DNA of 64,000 nucleotides from Epiperipatus broadwayi. Taxonomy: Eukaryota > Onychophora > Udeonychophora > Euonychophora > Peripatidae. Position numbers and translations under genes: made by a program. The notes under the pieces are model-generated. The model saw nothing but the letters and a program-made list of their open reading frames with translations, was not told the DNA's origin and did no database searches. How positions within the stretch are numbered: position 1 is the first letter of the stretch; each line of letters opens with the position of its first letter. Below are positions 12,286 through 25,413 of this stretch, piece after piece. The stretch is taken from contig JAQFVV010006313.1 of assembly GCA_028023455.1 (NCBI GenBank), positions 62,001 to 126,000 of the forward strand. Reading direction: 5' to 3'.

Positions 12286-14811
12286 ATCGGGTAAGTATGA
12301 AATTTCTTTAACAGATCTTTTATTATTACTTATTAAAAGTAAACCTTAATTTATTGGTCAAAGCATTATTTTTTTCTTTGATACAGAAACATTAAAGGCT
12401 TGTTTATCGATAGTTATTCTCAATATCACATAACATAACACAAACACAGTTTAAATCTTTGAACTTAAATTTTCATTTTTTTTTATTATTATTTATTTTT
12501 AATATTATATATTGTAATATTTAAATGTTTTTTTTAATTGTTCTTTATTTGTTATGATAATGAGCAACCTATAAATATATGCATTTATAATGTTTTTTTT
12601 TTATCTTGTTGCATATTAAAATTGATATAATGTATTTTATTTTCTTTTGCTAAAAGGTTGCAAGAATATTCTTTTTATATATGTAATTTATGTATTAATC
12701 TCTAATATAGGGGTATACATTTTAGACATATATGTTAACATTACCGAATGAGTGCATGTGTAACTGCTTACACAAACACGTCAAAAGAATAGGTTATACA
12801 TAATGAGTTTAAATATGAGAAATTATAAAGCAAGGCTTACATATGAATGGTAGTGAAATAAAACACGAGTTACATATGAAATTTATTTTTATGATATAAT
12901 AAGTTAGGAAAGTCTTAAGTAAGCATTCCATGAAATATATTTTTTTGAATGTCATTTTAAGCCAGCTTATTTTAAAATTATCCAAAATGATGAACGTGTA
13001 TATAAAATTTTGTGTTAGTTTTGTATTGAATTAATGTAATAATAAGCCATTTATCTATTTAGTAAATTTGATTTTAAAGAAGGAAAGAAGAATAATATTA
13101 ATAAATATAATTATATATCTTAGTTGGTTTCCAAGTTCTTATTAAAAAATATTGTTGTATTTTCTTGTCTTAATTCTATCATTTTAATTCATCATCATCG
13201 CTCGCAGATATTAAGAATCATCATTCGTAAATATTGAGCAATCACTTGCAAATATTAAGTGCTTGCAAAATGTTAAGTAAATTAGAATGTTGATTTACCT
13301 TTAAGTATTTAGGGATTATGCTTGATAATAACCAAATTTTAATAATTATAGTTCAACAATAGAAAGCTAAAATTATGTTGTGCCCATGAGTTTTGATCAT
13401 CCTCATCAAAGATAGATATACTATTGATTAAAACAATGTTTCAAATAATACTGTACAGGAGTTAAAGTCACCATCATCATTGATTAAATATAGTATAATC
13501 ATTAATTCTAATGTTTAACATAATTAATATATTTAGTAAATAAGGATTTGTGGAAAGTTGAATATCATGCATAGAGATTCATGATTATCAGTCATCATCA
13601 CTAGTATTATTAAATCCTAGTTTTAACTATTAAAGTATTTTAGTAAATAAACATAAACTAATATAAATGCTAGTGAATGTAATAATTAAATCCCAGTTGG
13701 AAATGGGATGATTTTAATAAGTGCTTATGAGTTTATAAAGATAAATTTATTGTTGTGAGTTTATTTATAAGCTATGGCTGGTATCATCATCACTATTATT
13801 ATCATTATTATTATGATATTATCATCATTATTACCTTTATATTGTGATAAATAATCTAGTTAAATGGCCATCAATATCAATAATGGTCTTCAAGATGCTT
13901 GTTTAGAAGCCATTAATAGGATTATACTTGTCTGTTCATCAATATACGTAAATGAGCTAGCAATGTCTATAAGAGTCTTGATGTATATAAATTTTTGGTG
14001 ATATGGGGATTTTATGATTTTATTGACATCAGTAAAATATAAGAGTGTCATTTTTTTTATTAGTCATCCAAGTCATGTGTGATAAAAAAGGTACCGAATG
14101 ATTTTGAACTCAGTACACTCTAAACAGATATTTATCTAGATTTAAAACAATCTAGTGGCATTCATGGGAAAACACATGTATTTAGATAAACTGAATAAAG
14201 AGTGATTTCATCCCTTTCCAACCTAATGATATTAAGTTTATATGATAATGTTATACGTTGTTATAAATAGCACCAGTGTGTGCGTGTGACCGTGAATGGT
14301 CGTATATACATGGAAAGAGGAATGAGAAGGATTCTTGGTTAAAAGAACCTAGTATTGGAGATAAGCATAATGCACTCCAGGGATCTCACAGTGTGTAATT
14401 TTATTCAGTTACTATATTTAATATTATTTTATTTGATGACAATGGCCAGTATGTTCAAATGACTTCCCCAATATATAAATATTTTAAATCTTTAATGATG
14501 ACAGTTTTAATTGTCATTTTATTATTTTATGTGTTGAGAAATGAGATAATTTATTTATTTCATTACTAATGTGACAGAATTAATGTTTAGGATAGTTGCA
14601 AACGGGCTATAATGTTATATTTAGTTATTGAATTATAGCAACTATCATTTTGTCACTCATCAATATATAGATTGTAATCTGTTATAAAGTAACAGCCTTT
14701 TATCAACATTTTTATCATTCATCATTACAATACTATTCATACTGTTACAAATGGGGCAGATTCTAAACATATTTAATAATTAATAATTGCTTTTAATTTT
14801 AATTTCGTTAC

Positions 14812-14816
<5 letters not shown>
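12286..14816. other. AT-rich stretch, no gene recognised
   Basis: It contains short imperfect repeats of a GCAAATATTAAG-like unit at about 13200-13285 and runs of ATC/ATT trinucleotides near 13780-13840. No gene is supportable. Confidence 0.6.

Positions 14817-14882
<66 letters not shown>
14817..14882. repeat. (TA)n microsatellite at the 5' edge of a PLE fragment
   Basis: Pure TA array directly abutting the PLE 3' fragment that starts at 14883. Confidence 0.96.
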
Positions 14883-14884
<2 letters not shown>

Positions 14885-15218
14885 CTCTACCAGTGCAAAA
14901 ACAGAAAAGCTACTGAGATACATAAAAGGCCAGATTGTATCAATAAGCAAGATGATCCATGCAAACTTCCTCCTATTTCGAAATATTTAAAAAAAAAAAA
15001 AAACATTCTTAATTTAACATTTTTATTATTGGTGGAACTTTAACGTTTTTTTTCTAAATCAGTGATTGTAGTGCCTCTACAACCGTCTTTCTACCTTTTA
15101 TCACACAGTAGATGCATTGTGTGATCAAGTCAAAACGTCAGTATATTAATATTTAAATTTTTTAACATGAGTAAACCCACAAAATATGTATTTTTTATAT
15201 GCAACCCATGAAAATCTT

Positions 15219-15222
<4 letters not shown>
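14883..15222 (+). pseudogene. Penelope-like element 3' end (GIY-YIG C-terminus and 3' UTR)
   Basis: The plus strand first encodes ISTSAKTEKLLRYIKGQ, followed by a segment matching HANFLLFRNI. The same C-terminal protein segment occurs on the minus strand at 37401-37520 and 39929-40050. It then continues through a shared 3' UTR (poly-A run, GGTGGAACTTTAACG, CTTTCTACCTTTTATC, ATGCAACCCATGAAAATC) to the element end. All RT and most nuclease sequence is missing. (TA)n arrays bound it on both sides, so it looks inserted into, or extended by, TA repeats. Family identity comes from comparison within the window. Confidence 0.85.
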
Positions 15223-15295
<73 letters not shown>

Positions 15296-15296
15296 G
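15223..15296. repeat. (TA)n microsatellite at the 3' end of a PLE fragment
   Basis: The TA array begins immediately after the conserved PLE terminus GAAAATCTTTG. Confidence 0.96.
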
Positions 15297-16608
15297 ACAA
15301 ACAAAAAAAAAAAACCAAAAAACAAAAAAAAATTAATTGTTTAAAAAAAAAAAAAAATAAGTTTAAATAAAAGCACAATAAAACAAGGAGTTTTAAAAAA
15401 ACTAAGTAAAAGAAAAATTTTATTATATCAAAAATAAATTAAAAAAAATTACAAATCTCTTTTCATTCAAGTTTAATAAAAAAAAATGTAAACTAAATAA
15501 AATTATAAAAAAATAAATTTAAAAAAAAATACAAATAAAGATATCATAAACCACAATCTATAAAAAAAAACAACACTTTATTCACATTATAATAAACAAC
15601 TCTAAACACTTTACAAATGATTATCATTGGAATTTAACAACAGATCTTTCCAGAGATATCAAAAACAACAACACAGGTATAAAAACATTTTTTATTGGAC
15701 AGGGGCACACAAATTGAAAGTCAAAAATGAAACAACAAATCAGTGAAAGACAACACAACCTCCACCCAGATGTCCTAGAAACACAGACTCCCAAAATAAC
15801 ACCAACATCGTAAAACCACCTACTAATTTCTCCAATATAAAACATGAAAAAAAACCAAAAAACACCACTGAACATTAAAGAAAAATCCCACCAAAACACC
15901 CCAAAGAACAAATTCTCCAATATTCAAACCCACGAAAAACATTTCTTATTTCGTTTAACTAATACCATCATTCTTTAATTTGTCGAATCTTTCAAGATCT
16001 AATTATAGAACTCTATATCATACCCAAATGAACTATAATTATAAATTTCAACTACCTTTATTATTATTATTACTGACAGATAAACAGACATAACAATATT
16101 TATATAAAGAGGTTCTGTTAACAAGAAATTACATTAATTTAACTTGAATTATATAATGTTAGAATTTATTTTATTAAAAGTTAGTAATTAAATTTTATTA
16201 TTTTAAATTTTTTTTTTTTGGATTTTTTTTTTTTATTTTTTTTTTTTTATCTTTTTTTAATCTCTTTCTTTATCCATTTTTAAATATTTTATCTCATCAA
16301 CTAATAATTAATATTAATTATTTGAGAAAAAACAACCGAAATAGGGATGGGGGGAGGGGGGGGGGGGGGGTGCCCTAATCATAAGTTTATTTATTCCTCA
16401 CCGGAAAAGAGGTGGCTGGCCCTGATAAAAACAAAAAAAAAAAGGGTTGGATTGAGGGGGGGAACAGACCACAAAAGAAAAGGAGTGGTGTAGAAGAGAA
16501 ATAGTAAGATTTATTATTATTGGTGGGGGGAGGGCACACACACTCTCGGAGTGTGTTCTTCTCCCCAAAAGAGAGGGGATTCAAAAAAACACACTTGAAA
16601 ACGGTTCA
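15297..16608. other. Homopolymer-rich, strand-skewed region of doubtful sequence quality
   Basis: 15297-15950 is A/C-rich with many poly(A) runs and very little G. 16205-16260 is nearly all T. 16345-16560 is G-rich with a long G run near 16357-16370 and several G6-G7 runs. Open frames here are minus-strand readings of low-complexity DNA with no motif. A short inverted match, ACACACTC / GAGTGTGT, occurs at about 16537-16555. This may be a real compositional island or poorly polished sequence. Confidence 0.5.
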
Positions 16609-16626
16609 ATATATATATATATATAT
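16609..16626. repeat. Short (TA)n
   Basis: Small TA tract after the G-rich block. Confidence 0.9.
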
Positions 16627-16850
16627 TATGCTTTGTGAGTGTGTCCTTATTAAGTATACATCAGTACATTGATGGTAGTCTTGCTATTTTTCTGATGATG
16701 ATGGTCCAGACAATGTTGACAGCCTATCCAATTTCCCTGAACTAAGGATGTTCTTATTATAGTAGTAAGCCATCCAGTCTTAGGGTACAGAACTTTCCTG
16801 TGAAGAATTATTTATTTGCACCGTGACCTTATTTTTGTATTATATTTAAC

Positions 16851-16921
16851 ACCATAGTGTATATATATATATATATATATACATACTATGGTATTATATA
16901 TATATATATATATATATATAA
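16851..16921. repeat. Inverted repeat with (TA)n core, followed by (TA)n
   Basis: ACCATAGTGTATATA at 16851 faces TATACATACTATGGT ending at 16892, reverse complements apart from a small indel. A second TA tract runs on to 16921. Confidence 0.75.
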
Positions 16922-18211
16922 TATGCAAGTCTAAAAGTAACCAGTTCTTTGCTCCTTGATAACTACTTTTTAAGCATTAGACTGAAATCTTAATCTGGGT
17001 TACCAAATTGAATTTGCATGATTTTTAGCTTGTTAAATTGCTCATATTGTTAGTATATATTGGATACAACCTTAGTGTTGTATCCAATAATGCTCTCAGC
17101 TTGTAAATTTGTAACATTAGCAAACAAAGCAAAGAATAAGTTTAGCATATTAAATAATATAGGCATACCTTTAATAATTGCAAAAAACACATCTACAATG
17201 TTTTATTTTTTTTATGTGAAAATTCAAAAGAAACATTTTTACAGATAAAGTGAACAATTTATTAAATAAGCAATGCAATTGTGAAAAATTACAGAGATTA
17301 TGCAAAGCTCTCCACTTACTTGGAACATAATTGAGTAATATTAATTAGATTTTGACCTTTATTTTCAAATTATAAATAATGTTTGCAATAATATTCATAC
17401 CTAATCTAACTATAAATATTAGTAATATATTTCATTCTATTGATAATTGTAAAGTTATTTCATGTATTTTGTTTAATTATATATGGTGCTGGAAATAATT
17501 TACCTAGACTGACTTTTCATAGATCTACAAATATAAAAAATACTTTTGGTGTGCATGTTATTATCCTACAATAATGCTTTTTTTCTCTTAGTTTACTTAA
17601 AGCTTATATTTCCTGATTATTACATATTGAATTCTATCACAGAGGATCTGATTTATTCATTGATTTATAATGTATTTGTTTTTGAATGTTCAGACTTTGA
17701 ACTTAATTACTCACATCCAAGTTACCACATTCATTTTAAGAGAGAACCTATACACATATTTTCCCCACTCACATAATCATTGCAGTTCACAAAGTAACAA
17801 TTCCATTCTTTCAGTTTTGAGCATGAACACTTAAACTTCATCAAGAATCAATAAGTATACATTGAAGATGAAATTACTGAAAAAATGATGCAATTCAAAA
17901 TAAGTTAAATAAAAATATTAATATTTTATCTACACACTCTCAATTGAATTTATAATTAAAATACATAAACAAATAAAATAATAAATTTACTGAGCATCAT
18001 ATAAAAAAATTAAAAATAATATAAGTTAAGATTAATTATAAGTATATAAGCACAACTACATAATTTTATCTATATCTTATGATACATTAAAGAGATACTT
18101 TAATGATCAATAGAGAGGAGCAATTAAACAAACTATATAGGATATATCTCAAAAATAAAATTATATATACTGTAACTAAATTATAGATGATCAAAAGAAT
18201 ATTACCAGATC
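16922..18211. other. AT-rich stretch, no gene recognised
   Basis: Short open frames at 17060-17248 and 17546-17776 (plus) show no family motif or splice context and are probably chance. Confidence 0.55.
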
Positions 18212-21200
18212 TAAGTAGTCTATAATGTATAAGATCATAATATTTAAAATAATGTTGGATTAAATGAAACATACTCCTGGATAGTAGCTATAATAATCAA
18301 TAAATATTAAAATGATGAGTAGGAATGAATTAAACATATTTCTACAATTAGAAATTAAAGATATCACAGTATCAATAACTATAAACAATAATGCCTGTTG
18401 ACCAATCATTTAAGGTGTCTGGCCTATTTCAAGCCATAGTTAGGCAGGCATTTTATCCTCAATAAACAAGTAGATCAAACTATAAGCAATTATTATTCAG
18501 AACAAAGTATTATAACTCAGGTATATGGAAATCAAATGAGTGAGTACACTGGTAACTCAATCAAATATCTCTCAATATATCCCACTGTAGATTTTACTCA
18601 CTCTTATCTTTTGATTGGATCTCAAGTACATATATATGTGAACAACAAGTGAATATGGTCTATCAGATCGCCACTAAGTTAGCTGGACCTAGACAAAGTT
18701 ATATTTATAACTTTTTCACATGTACCAGGTTTGAAACCCTTTTTGGTACTTTATTTCCAATAAAAATGGAGGATTTTGCTTTTAGATCCATATCACTGTA
18801 TGCAATAATACTTAGATAACATAAAACATCTTTAAACTAAAGTGGAGCATATAAAGTTTATCAGACAGTAATCGTCTCCCATATCTTACATAATAAATGT
18901 GTTTCAATATTTTTATATAAGTTTTATTAGCTCAGATTATTATATTTAGGATAGCAATTCACTCATCCTTGCATGAAATAGATGATGGGATGGTGGTTAT
19001 TACAATAATAAGAAATCAATATTTATGTATGGCCTTTAAACATTTAAACAGCTCATTAATTAAAACATGATGATGATAATGATAATGAGAACGATAATGG
19101 TTAACCACAGCTTTAGGACTAAGCCTAATCATAAACCTAATTGTTATAAAGAAATTCATAACTATTGCTTAATTTTAGTATATCTAATTGGAACTTAAAT
19201 AGCTAATATTCACTTTGATGATGAATGTTCACACTTAATAAAGACTACTCTTAATGAAATATACGCACCTTGTTTAATAAAATAAACTAATATTTATTGC
19301 TGCATTTATAACATATACAAAAAAATTTCTATATCTACATGAAAATTTATATTAACAATAACAACAATAATCATAATTGACTGTTTTAAAATCATAATAT
19401 TAATTTTAAATTATTCCCCTGTTCCCGTAAATGTATTTCAAATTGGATGTCACATTGACCATGATTTTCACTCCACAAGAAAATGTCTCAAAAAAAAATA
19501 ATAAATAAACACTCTTTTTTTTCTCTTTCGCACACATACCTTTATAAATCTAACAGGTAATGTAGAATGACAAAAATAAATGTTAGTAAAATTGGAAAGA
19601 GCAAGTTTTAGAAACAAGTTTTAAATTATTTTTCTCCCCCTTTCTTCTACCCTCTGAAATGCTATACTTTAACTTAAAACAAAATCTAATATTTTAATAC
19701 CGCCAATTTTTTTTCTGTACATTCACACACAATTACATATATGCAACAAGTATTATATTATTATGTATGTGCATGTTTATCCCCATAATATCAAAAACAT
19801 TATTTAAAACAAAATAATAATATAAAAAAAGAGTTACATATTAATAACATTTTATAACTTTAAGTTAAAAGACAATCATAGTTTTAGTACATATATGAAG
19901 CTTATGTTTATCGTTATTAAGAAATTGGTTGTGTTAAAAGTTCTTTAAACAAAATATACCACTCTGTTTGCTGAAATTTTATTAAGTCTCTGATAATATA
20001 AAGAAAATATATAAAAAAAATTTGTACTACCAGTTCTCTTCTTTGTAGCGACTTCCAATGAGTCAAATTTATCATGTTCAATGTCTATATTTTTTTTTGC
20101 AGATACCATTTCCGTTTTTCTTTGGAACAATCTTTTTCTTGAGGTGTATAATTATTTGATAATGATGATCCTATTGAGGTTCTTTGCTTTAGTGGACAAT
20201 TTGGAAATCATTATATGAACTTTTCCTTTCTTCCTGTCAAGCTTGATTCTTTTAGTGGATGAAGTACAGCAGTTGTTTTCACATTTATATTTTCTCTTGG
20301 GTTTAAACTCAGTTACTGGAACAATTAATTGGACTTGATGATTTAATATTTATCAGTAGATTACTCTTTTTTCTGATTGCCTCCAAATGCAGGTGAATGT
20401 TTTCTTTTTTCTATTTAAAAACATCTTATTTCTCTCAGTCAGTTGAAAAGTGTAGAATATTATTTTTTAGACAAGACATTTTTTCTTTCCTATATGATAT
20501 GCTGTTTCCAAGGTGGCCTGGAAAAAGCCCCACAATGAGACACATATATTTTGTAGCCTGACTTCCCTATATTTTTAACCTTCAAAACTTTATATTAAAG
20601 AAAATGATTTAAGAAAAAAATATTGGGCTGAATTAAAAATCCTTGTCTTATCTAGTTTCAATTTTTTAAAAGTCTCTATTACAATATCAACTGATTTTCC
20701 AGACTGCTTTTATATACAGTTTTTTTCTATTTTCGACCACCTCTTTTAATTAGACTTATAACTTATTTTCAACCAAATTGTTTTTTAGCTAGATAGTACT
20801 AAAAATCTCACTATCCTGATTTTTAGACAAACTTTTGTTTTGATGGAAAAAAGAAGTCTTAATCCTTTTTTACACCTATGTAACATCTCAAATTTGAGCT
20901 TCTTTCTTTTGATCTTAAGATGAGACATTTTTAAAATTAGACTTGTTCACATCGACTCTAAGTTTTTCAACAGAAAAACAACCCTTATAATACAAAAAAA
21001 AATTGTTGAGTAAATATATATATATATATAACAGATTTTCTTCTTTTTCTCTCAATATTTAACAAATGAAAATGTAGTTTATGTATGCAATGTGCACACA
21101 CACACATTCAAATTATTTATAAACTGACATTAAAATAATCTAATTGCTGGCTTAGTAATTATAACCCTAATATTTAAAATTACATCATTAGCTTTTAAAT

Positions 21201-21631
21201 CCACATTACAATTATAGAAAAGCAAAAATAGAAGTATAGAATAAGATATTAAAATTTAGCAAGTGTAGGTTAGTTTTAAAGAAAGTTAATATGTGTATTT
21301 TTAAAGTGACTAACTTAATAGCTTTTATAACACACACTGCCTATACATATGCATTATAACTTTATTTTTTTACAAAAAAATTAAATATGGAATAATTAAC
21401 TGTGTGTACGACTATTTTTGAGTTTTTATCAACACACAAACAAATAAAGAAAACAGCTGTTGTCCCACTCTCTTTCTATCTTAAGCTGTTAGAACTGGAT
21501 CTCATAGGGTTTAAACTTGGATGCCCTACAGCTTCACTTTCTATATAAAATGTGATGATGATTTTTTATTCCACATTTTCTTTCATGCACATTACTACAA
21601 ATTTAGCTAATGACTAAATTGTAATGGTACA
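18212..21631 (-). repeat. 3' LTR (left copy), about 3420 bp
   Basis: It is homologous base by base to 25414-28850, with small indels. An internal microsatellite of TGATAATGA type (about 19065-19100) differs in length between the copies. Its minus-strand 3' terminus is TTA instead of TCA, a mutated end. It contains only short open frames, all without motifs, and a small (TA)n at 21014-21030. Unusually long for an LTR. Confidence 0.88.
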
Positions 21632-21650
21632 ACATTCCCCCCTTCGAATA
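21632..21650 (-). promoter_or_regulatory. Polypurine tract next to the 3' LTR
   Basis: On the minus strand GAAGGGGGGAATGT immediately precedes the LTR start TGTACC. A purine run at this exact position is the plus-strand primer site of LTR retroelements, and it fixes the element's orientation. Confidence 0.85.
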
Positions 21651-21962
21651 AAATCATCAGCTTCTTTGTTTTAACTATATTAATAAGAAAAATCATAACC
21701 AATAAATTAGCACTAATAATAATAATAACTATAATAATAAAAAAAATTAACTACTTGTAAACATCATCTAGATGCCTATCAAATCCCCTTTTCAGTAGAA
21801 AACTTAAAGGTGATTTATTTGGAGATCTTTGCCAGGCTACTCTGCTGAAGGATCAGGGATCAAACTCCTAGCATTATAGGTTCCCTTATTCTCATCAAGA
21901 GTAGCAAGCCTAAAAGCATTCTCTCCTATTTTCTTGGAATTTGGAATGTTTTTTTTTTCTTT

Positions 21963-22770
21963 TCAAATCATATTGTGGTCTGCATAAAATTGCACATGTA
22001 CATCCAGTCCATTTTTAATATTTCCATTTTTCATCTTGATTAGATATTTATAAAACATATCCGGAGGATTTATTTTATATAACCTCCTATTACAAATTCC
22101 ATTTAGAAATATGGACTCTTGGTACCATACATAATATGTCTTGAAATTTTTCAGAAAGACTGACTCTCTGTACCATATATCATTCATCCTTAAATCTTCC
22201 AGAGAGGTTGAGTCTCTGGGCTTCATATGATTTATTTTTAAATTTTCTAGAAAGGTTGACTCTCTGTACCATACATTAGGCACAGCTACATTTTTAGAAA
22301 CATTGATTATTTGTACCATATGTAATGGACATATAAACTTTTCAGAGAGATTGACTCTCTGTACCAAATATAAATTTTCTAGAAACATTGATTATTTGTA
22401 CCATATGTAATGGACATTTAAACTTTTCAGAGAGATTGACTCTCACAACCAAATATAATTTACTTTTAACCTTTTCAAAGAGATTGACTCTCTGTACCAG
22501 ATATAATCTACTTTTAACTCTTTCAGAGCATCTAAATTTTTCAGAGAGATTGATTCTCTGTCTGATACACACTGGACATTTACATTTTTCAGAGAGATTG
22601 CCTCTCTGTACCAAATATAACTTATGTTTGACTTCTCCAGAGCAGTTAAATTTTTCAGAGAGATTGATTCTCTGTATGATACACACTGAGTATTTAATTT
22701 TTTAGAAAGATAGATTCTCTGTACCATATATAAGGTATCTCTAATCTATTTAAAAATATAGATCTATGAA
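21963..22770 (-). repeat. Minisatellite of about 47-48 bp units, each with a small hairpin, inside the LTR element
   Basis: About a dozen units run from roughly 22110 to 22770. Units are mostly 47-48 bp, some extended to about 66 bp. The conserved core on the plus strand is CAGAGAGATTGACTCTCTG (for example 22343-22361), a 7-bp perfect inverted repeat around a 5-nt loop. Because 48 is a multiple of three, the minus strand reads as a 16-residue protein repeat in two frames, of the type WYRES-(I/V/T)-FL-(K/E)-N and LVQRVNLSEKF. Frames shift where units are not multiples of three, so a single protein is not maintained across the array. It sits between the coding remnants and the polypurine tract, the 3' part of the element's RNA. 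Confidence 0.8.
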
Positions 22771-22784
22771 ACCACACATGCTGG

Positions 22785-23967
22785 TTAGTTACTAGATTGA
22801 GAACTACAGACTTGAAACTTTTGTTCCCTTTCTAAAACATCTGGTTTTATCTTCCCTATTGCCTCTCTTAAATCAATCACCTTATCTGGTGCATGGAGTT
22901 TTTCTTCCATCTTCCTTTTTCTCTTCACTCCATAATTCACTTTAACCAAACATTTATCCCTTTCCCTATATGTTTTCTTCCTTGGGATTTGTTTTAGGGC
23001 TTCCTCTTTTAACATAACCATCTGATCTTTTATATCATGTTGTTCCTTCAACTCTGTTTTCATTCCTTGATCTTCATGATCCATCCTAATCTACTCTTCA
23101 GTCATCTCCTCGTGTACTCCATTTACTGAGAGGTTTGGGTTTATGGCTTCTATCAGCTTTTCTACTTTTTGGGAATTATCCTCTATCAGTGTATTAGCTG
23201 GTTTATTTACTTTTTCCTCTAATTTCTTATTCCTGTCTTTATTATAAATAGTCTGATGATCTAACTTATCTTTTAACACTAATGAGCTCTGCCTACCTTC
23301 CTGTTTTACAATTCTAATATATTCACACATCTCTCCTGCTCTATCTTATAAAGAGGTTTCAGCATTATCTTCTAATCTTTGACTATCTTCTATTATACCC
23401 TTTTCACTATCTTCTCTTAAGCTTTCTACCCATCTTTTCACAGGACATCATATATTTTGTTCCAGACTTCCCTTATTTCTTTTGGGATTTTTATAATCTT
23501 CTAGTAAGTTTTGATACATATGATCTTTCCTCAGTCTGTTCAATTTTATACCTGATAGTGCTTTCTTCTTTATTCGAATCTGAAACTCTTCAGTACTTGT
23601 TACTATACCCTTTACTTTTCTGATAACTTCTAATCCAATTACAACCAATCCATCCTCTTCTGTATAAAGATTATCATCACCAGTAACTGAGGCACTTTCC
23701 CCATGTTTCTCTGTTTTATTTCCCAAGGCCATAGGAATTTTTCTGTTATTTTCAGCAGAGTTATTGAACTTTTCTACTAAAACCATCTTCACTCCTATTA
23801 TCCTCTTCTTTTACACTTTCTATAGTTTTCTCTCCATCTTCTTCTAAATTTTCTATCTTTCGTACCAATCTTTCTCGAACTTCTAGCAGACTTTTATTAC
23901 TTTCCTCCCTCTTTTGTTCTAAACTTTTAAGCATCTGCATTATCATTTGCAGGTCAAGTCCACTCAT
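22785..23967 (-). pseudogene. Broken charged coiled-coil reading frame of the LTR element, gag position
   Basis: On the minus strand, from 23967, an ATG opens MSGLDLQMIMQMLKSLEQKR, which continues with Glu/Lys-rich heptad-like sequence to a stop near 23761. Further frames follow at 23792-23448, 23330-23091 and 23084-22785, all lysine/glutamate-rich and separated by frameshifts or stops. The N-terminal 60 residues look like a coiled coil. I see no CCHC knuckle, no major homology region and no protease DTG/DSG. Position after the 5' LTR and a 1.4-kb leader, plus the start style, suggest a gag-like ORF. This is inference from position and composition; the family is not recognised. Confidence 0.5.
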
Positions 23968-25413
23968 CTTATTAAAAACATAATATATTCAATATATATC
24001 CCATCTGTGCTTCCCTGACCACCAAAAACCTACACATCCTTTCTTTGTCTGACACCTATCTTTGACTAACTGACTGATTTGCTTTTCACCTTATCATGCA
24101 TTACAAATACAAAAAAATAATTTATTTAATATCCTTATTTGATGAATCACACAACAATAATCTATATAGTGCATGTCTGTCTGCAATAGCCCAAATTATA
24201 CAATCATCCATTCTCCTAGAGATCTGACAGATATTGGCACTCCACAGAATGACTAGCAGTTCACAATCATTAGACAAATAGACAAATTCAGTCACCGCCC
24301 TACAATCACACAATGCATCTCAAGCACTCAGAAGATCATCCCAATTTAATCACTATTAACTACAACAACCCTTGATTGAATGATGCAAACTCTGTTGCAA
24401 TAAAAAAAAAAATTTTAAGTCTTAGGGGCCAAAATAGATAAACTATGCCTTTCCCTCTCTCTTGGCGTTTTACGTGGCAAGTATCAAAGAATGCCCTGCT
24501 TATTATAGGCTACAGAAAACTAAGCCTTTCTTTCTGTCTTGGAGACTTATAGGCTGATATCATGGCATGACTGATGTTAACTGCTTCACGATAGAATAAA
24601 GATAACATAAACTGGATTGGAAAACTATGTTGTGCTTTCTCTTTTGGAGACTTATAGGCTGATACCATGGCAGAACTGCTGTTAACTGCTTCATGTTAAA
24701 ATAAAAATAACTTATAAATTGGGTTGGAGCAGTGAATGGGTTTGATCATTCATGGATTACATGAATACATAGCATTCTCAAGGCAATGACAAAACTCTCC
24801 ACTCATCATAAAAACTGCAATCTAACCAACCAAACTCCAACAATCAAATATCCAATCCAATCTCCAAAATCATAGACATTTTACAAAATGAACTCCTCAA
24901 ACACACATGATACTACTATCCCACAATTAAACATTACTACTATGCCTATCCTATCTGACAATAAATCATTTTAATATTAAAAAAAAAATATTTCACCACT
25001 GTCTTAAGTTGTGATCTATTTTCAAAATTGAAAAACAAAAGTAAGTTGTTTTATGGCTGTACCCATTTTATCAACATCAATGAAAATTAAATCATAACAA
25101 ACATCATCACACACAAATCTAAAATAAGACTATATAGCTAAGACAATTATGTAAGACAAAAAAAAATTTTCACTGGAAAAAAAATTTTTACTAATAATTT
25201 TTATCTCTTTTTAACCACACATCTCCCATCATTCTATAGACTCCAGTTTAGGTATATGGCGACACATCATAGACCCAGTTGGGTGCACATTGTAACTAAA
25301 TTAAGTTATCAAGTGAATATTGATCCCTTGTAACTTAAATAATCCAGTTATCAAAGAATTAAGATTCAAATATAAATATAGAAATGATTCGAATAAATAA
25401 ATATAATTCTACC
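23968..25413 (-). other. Leader region of the LTR element, with internal 105-bp tandem repeat
   Basis: Minus-strand leader between 5' LTR and the first reading frame. Two copies of a 105-bp unit begin GGAGACTTATAGGCTGAT at 24541 and 24646, with a weaker third match just upstream (24435-24480). The minus-strand bases just inside the LTR (below 25414) read GGTAGAATTAT, which is not a clear tRNA primer-binding site of the usual TGG type. A short minus-strand open frame (24313-24122) has no known motif. Confidence 0.55.

Noticed and set aside
15624-15920. A 98-codon minus-strand frame rich in Phe, Trp and Cys
   Set aside because: It is the complement of an A/C-rich low-complexity block, has no motif, and lies in a region of doubtful sequence quality.
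21640-21670. Hammerhead-like CTGATGA...CGAAG on the minus strand near the polypurine tract
   Set aside because: It has CGAAG instead of GAAA, no 4-bp stem II and no cleavage triplet at the right place.
22342-22686. C2H2 zinc-finger array suggested by Cys-x2-Cys-like residues in the minisatellite translation
   Set aside because: The cysteines are not followed by paired histidines at finger spacing, and the period is 16 residues, not 28.
22388-22705. A plus-strand 105-codon frame with repeated FSERL-type residues
   Set aside because: It is the antisense reading of the hairpin minisatellite; palindromic cores make both strands look repetitive.
22110-22770. CRISPR-like array of regularly spaced repeats
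   Set aside because: Units are diverged tandem repeats without unique spacers, in a eukaryotic retroelement, with no associated genes.
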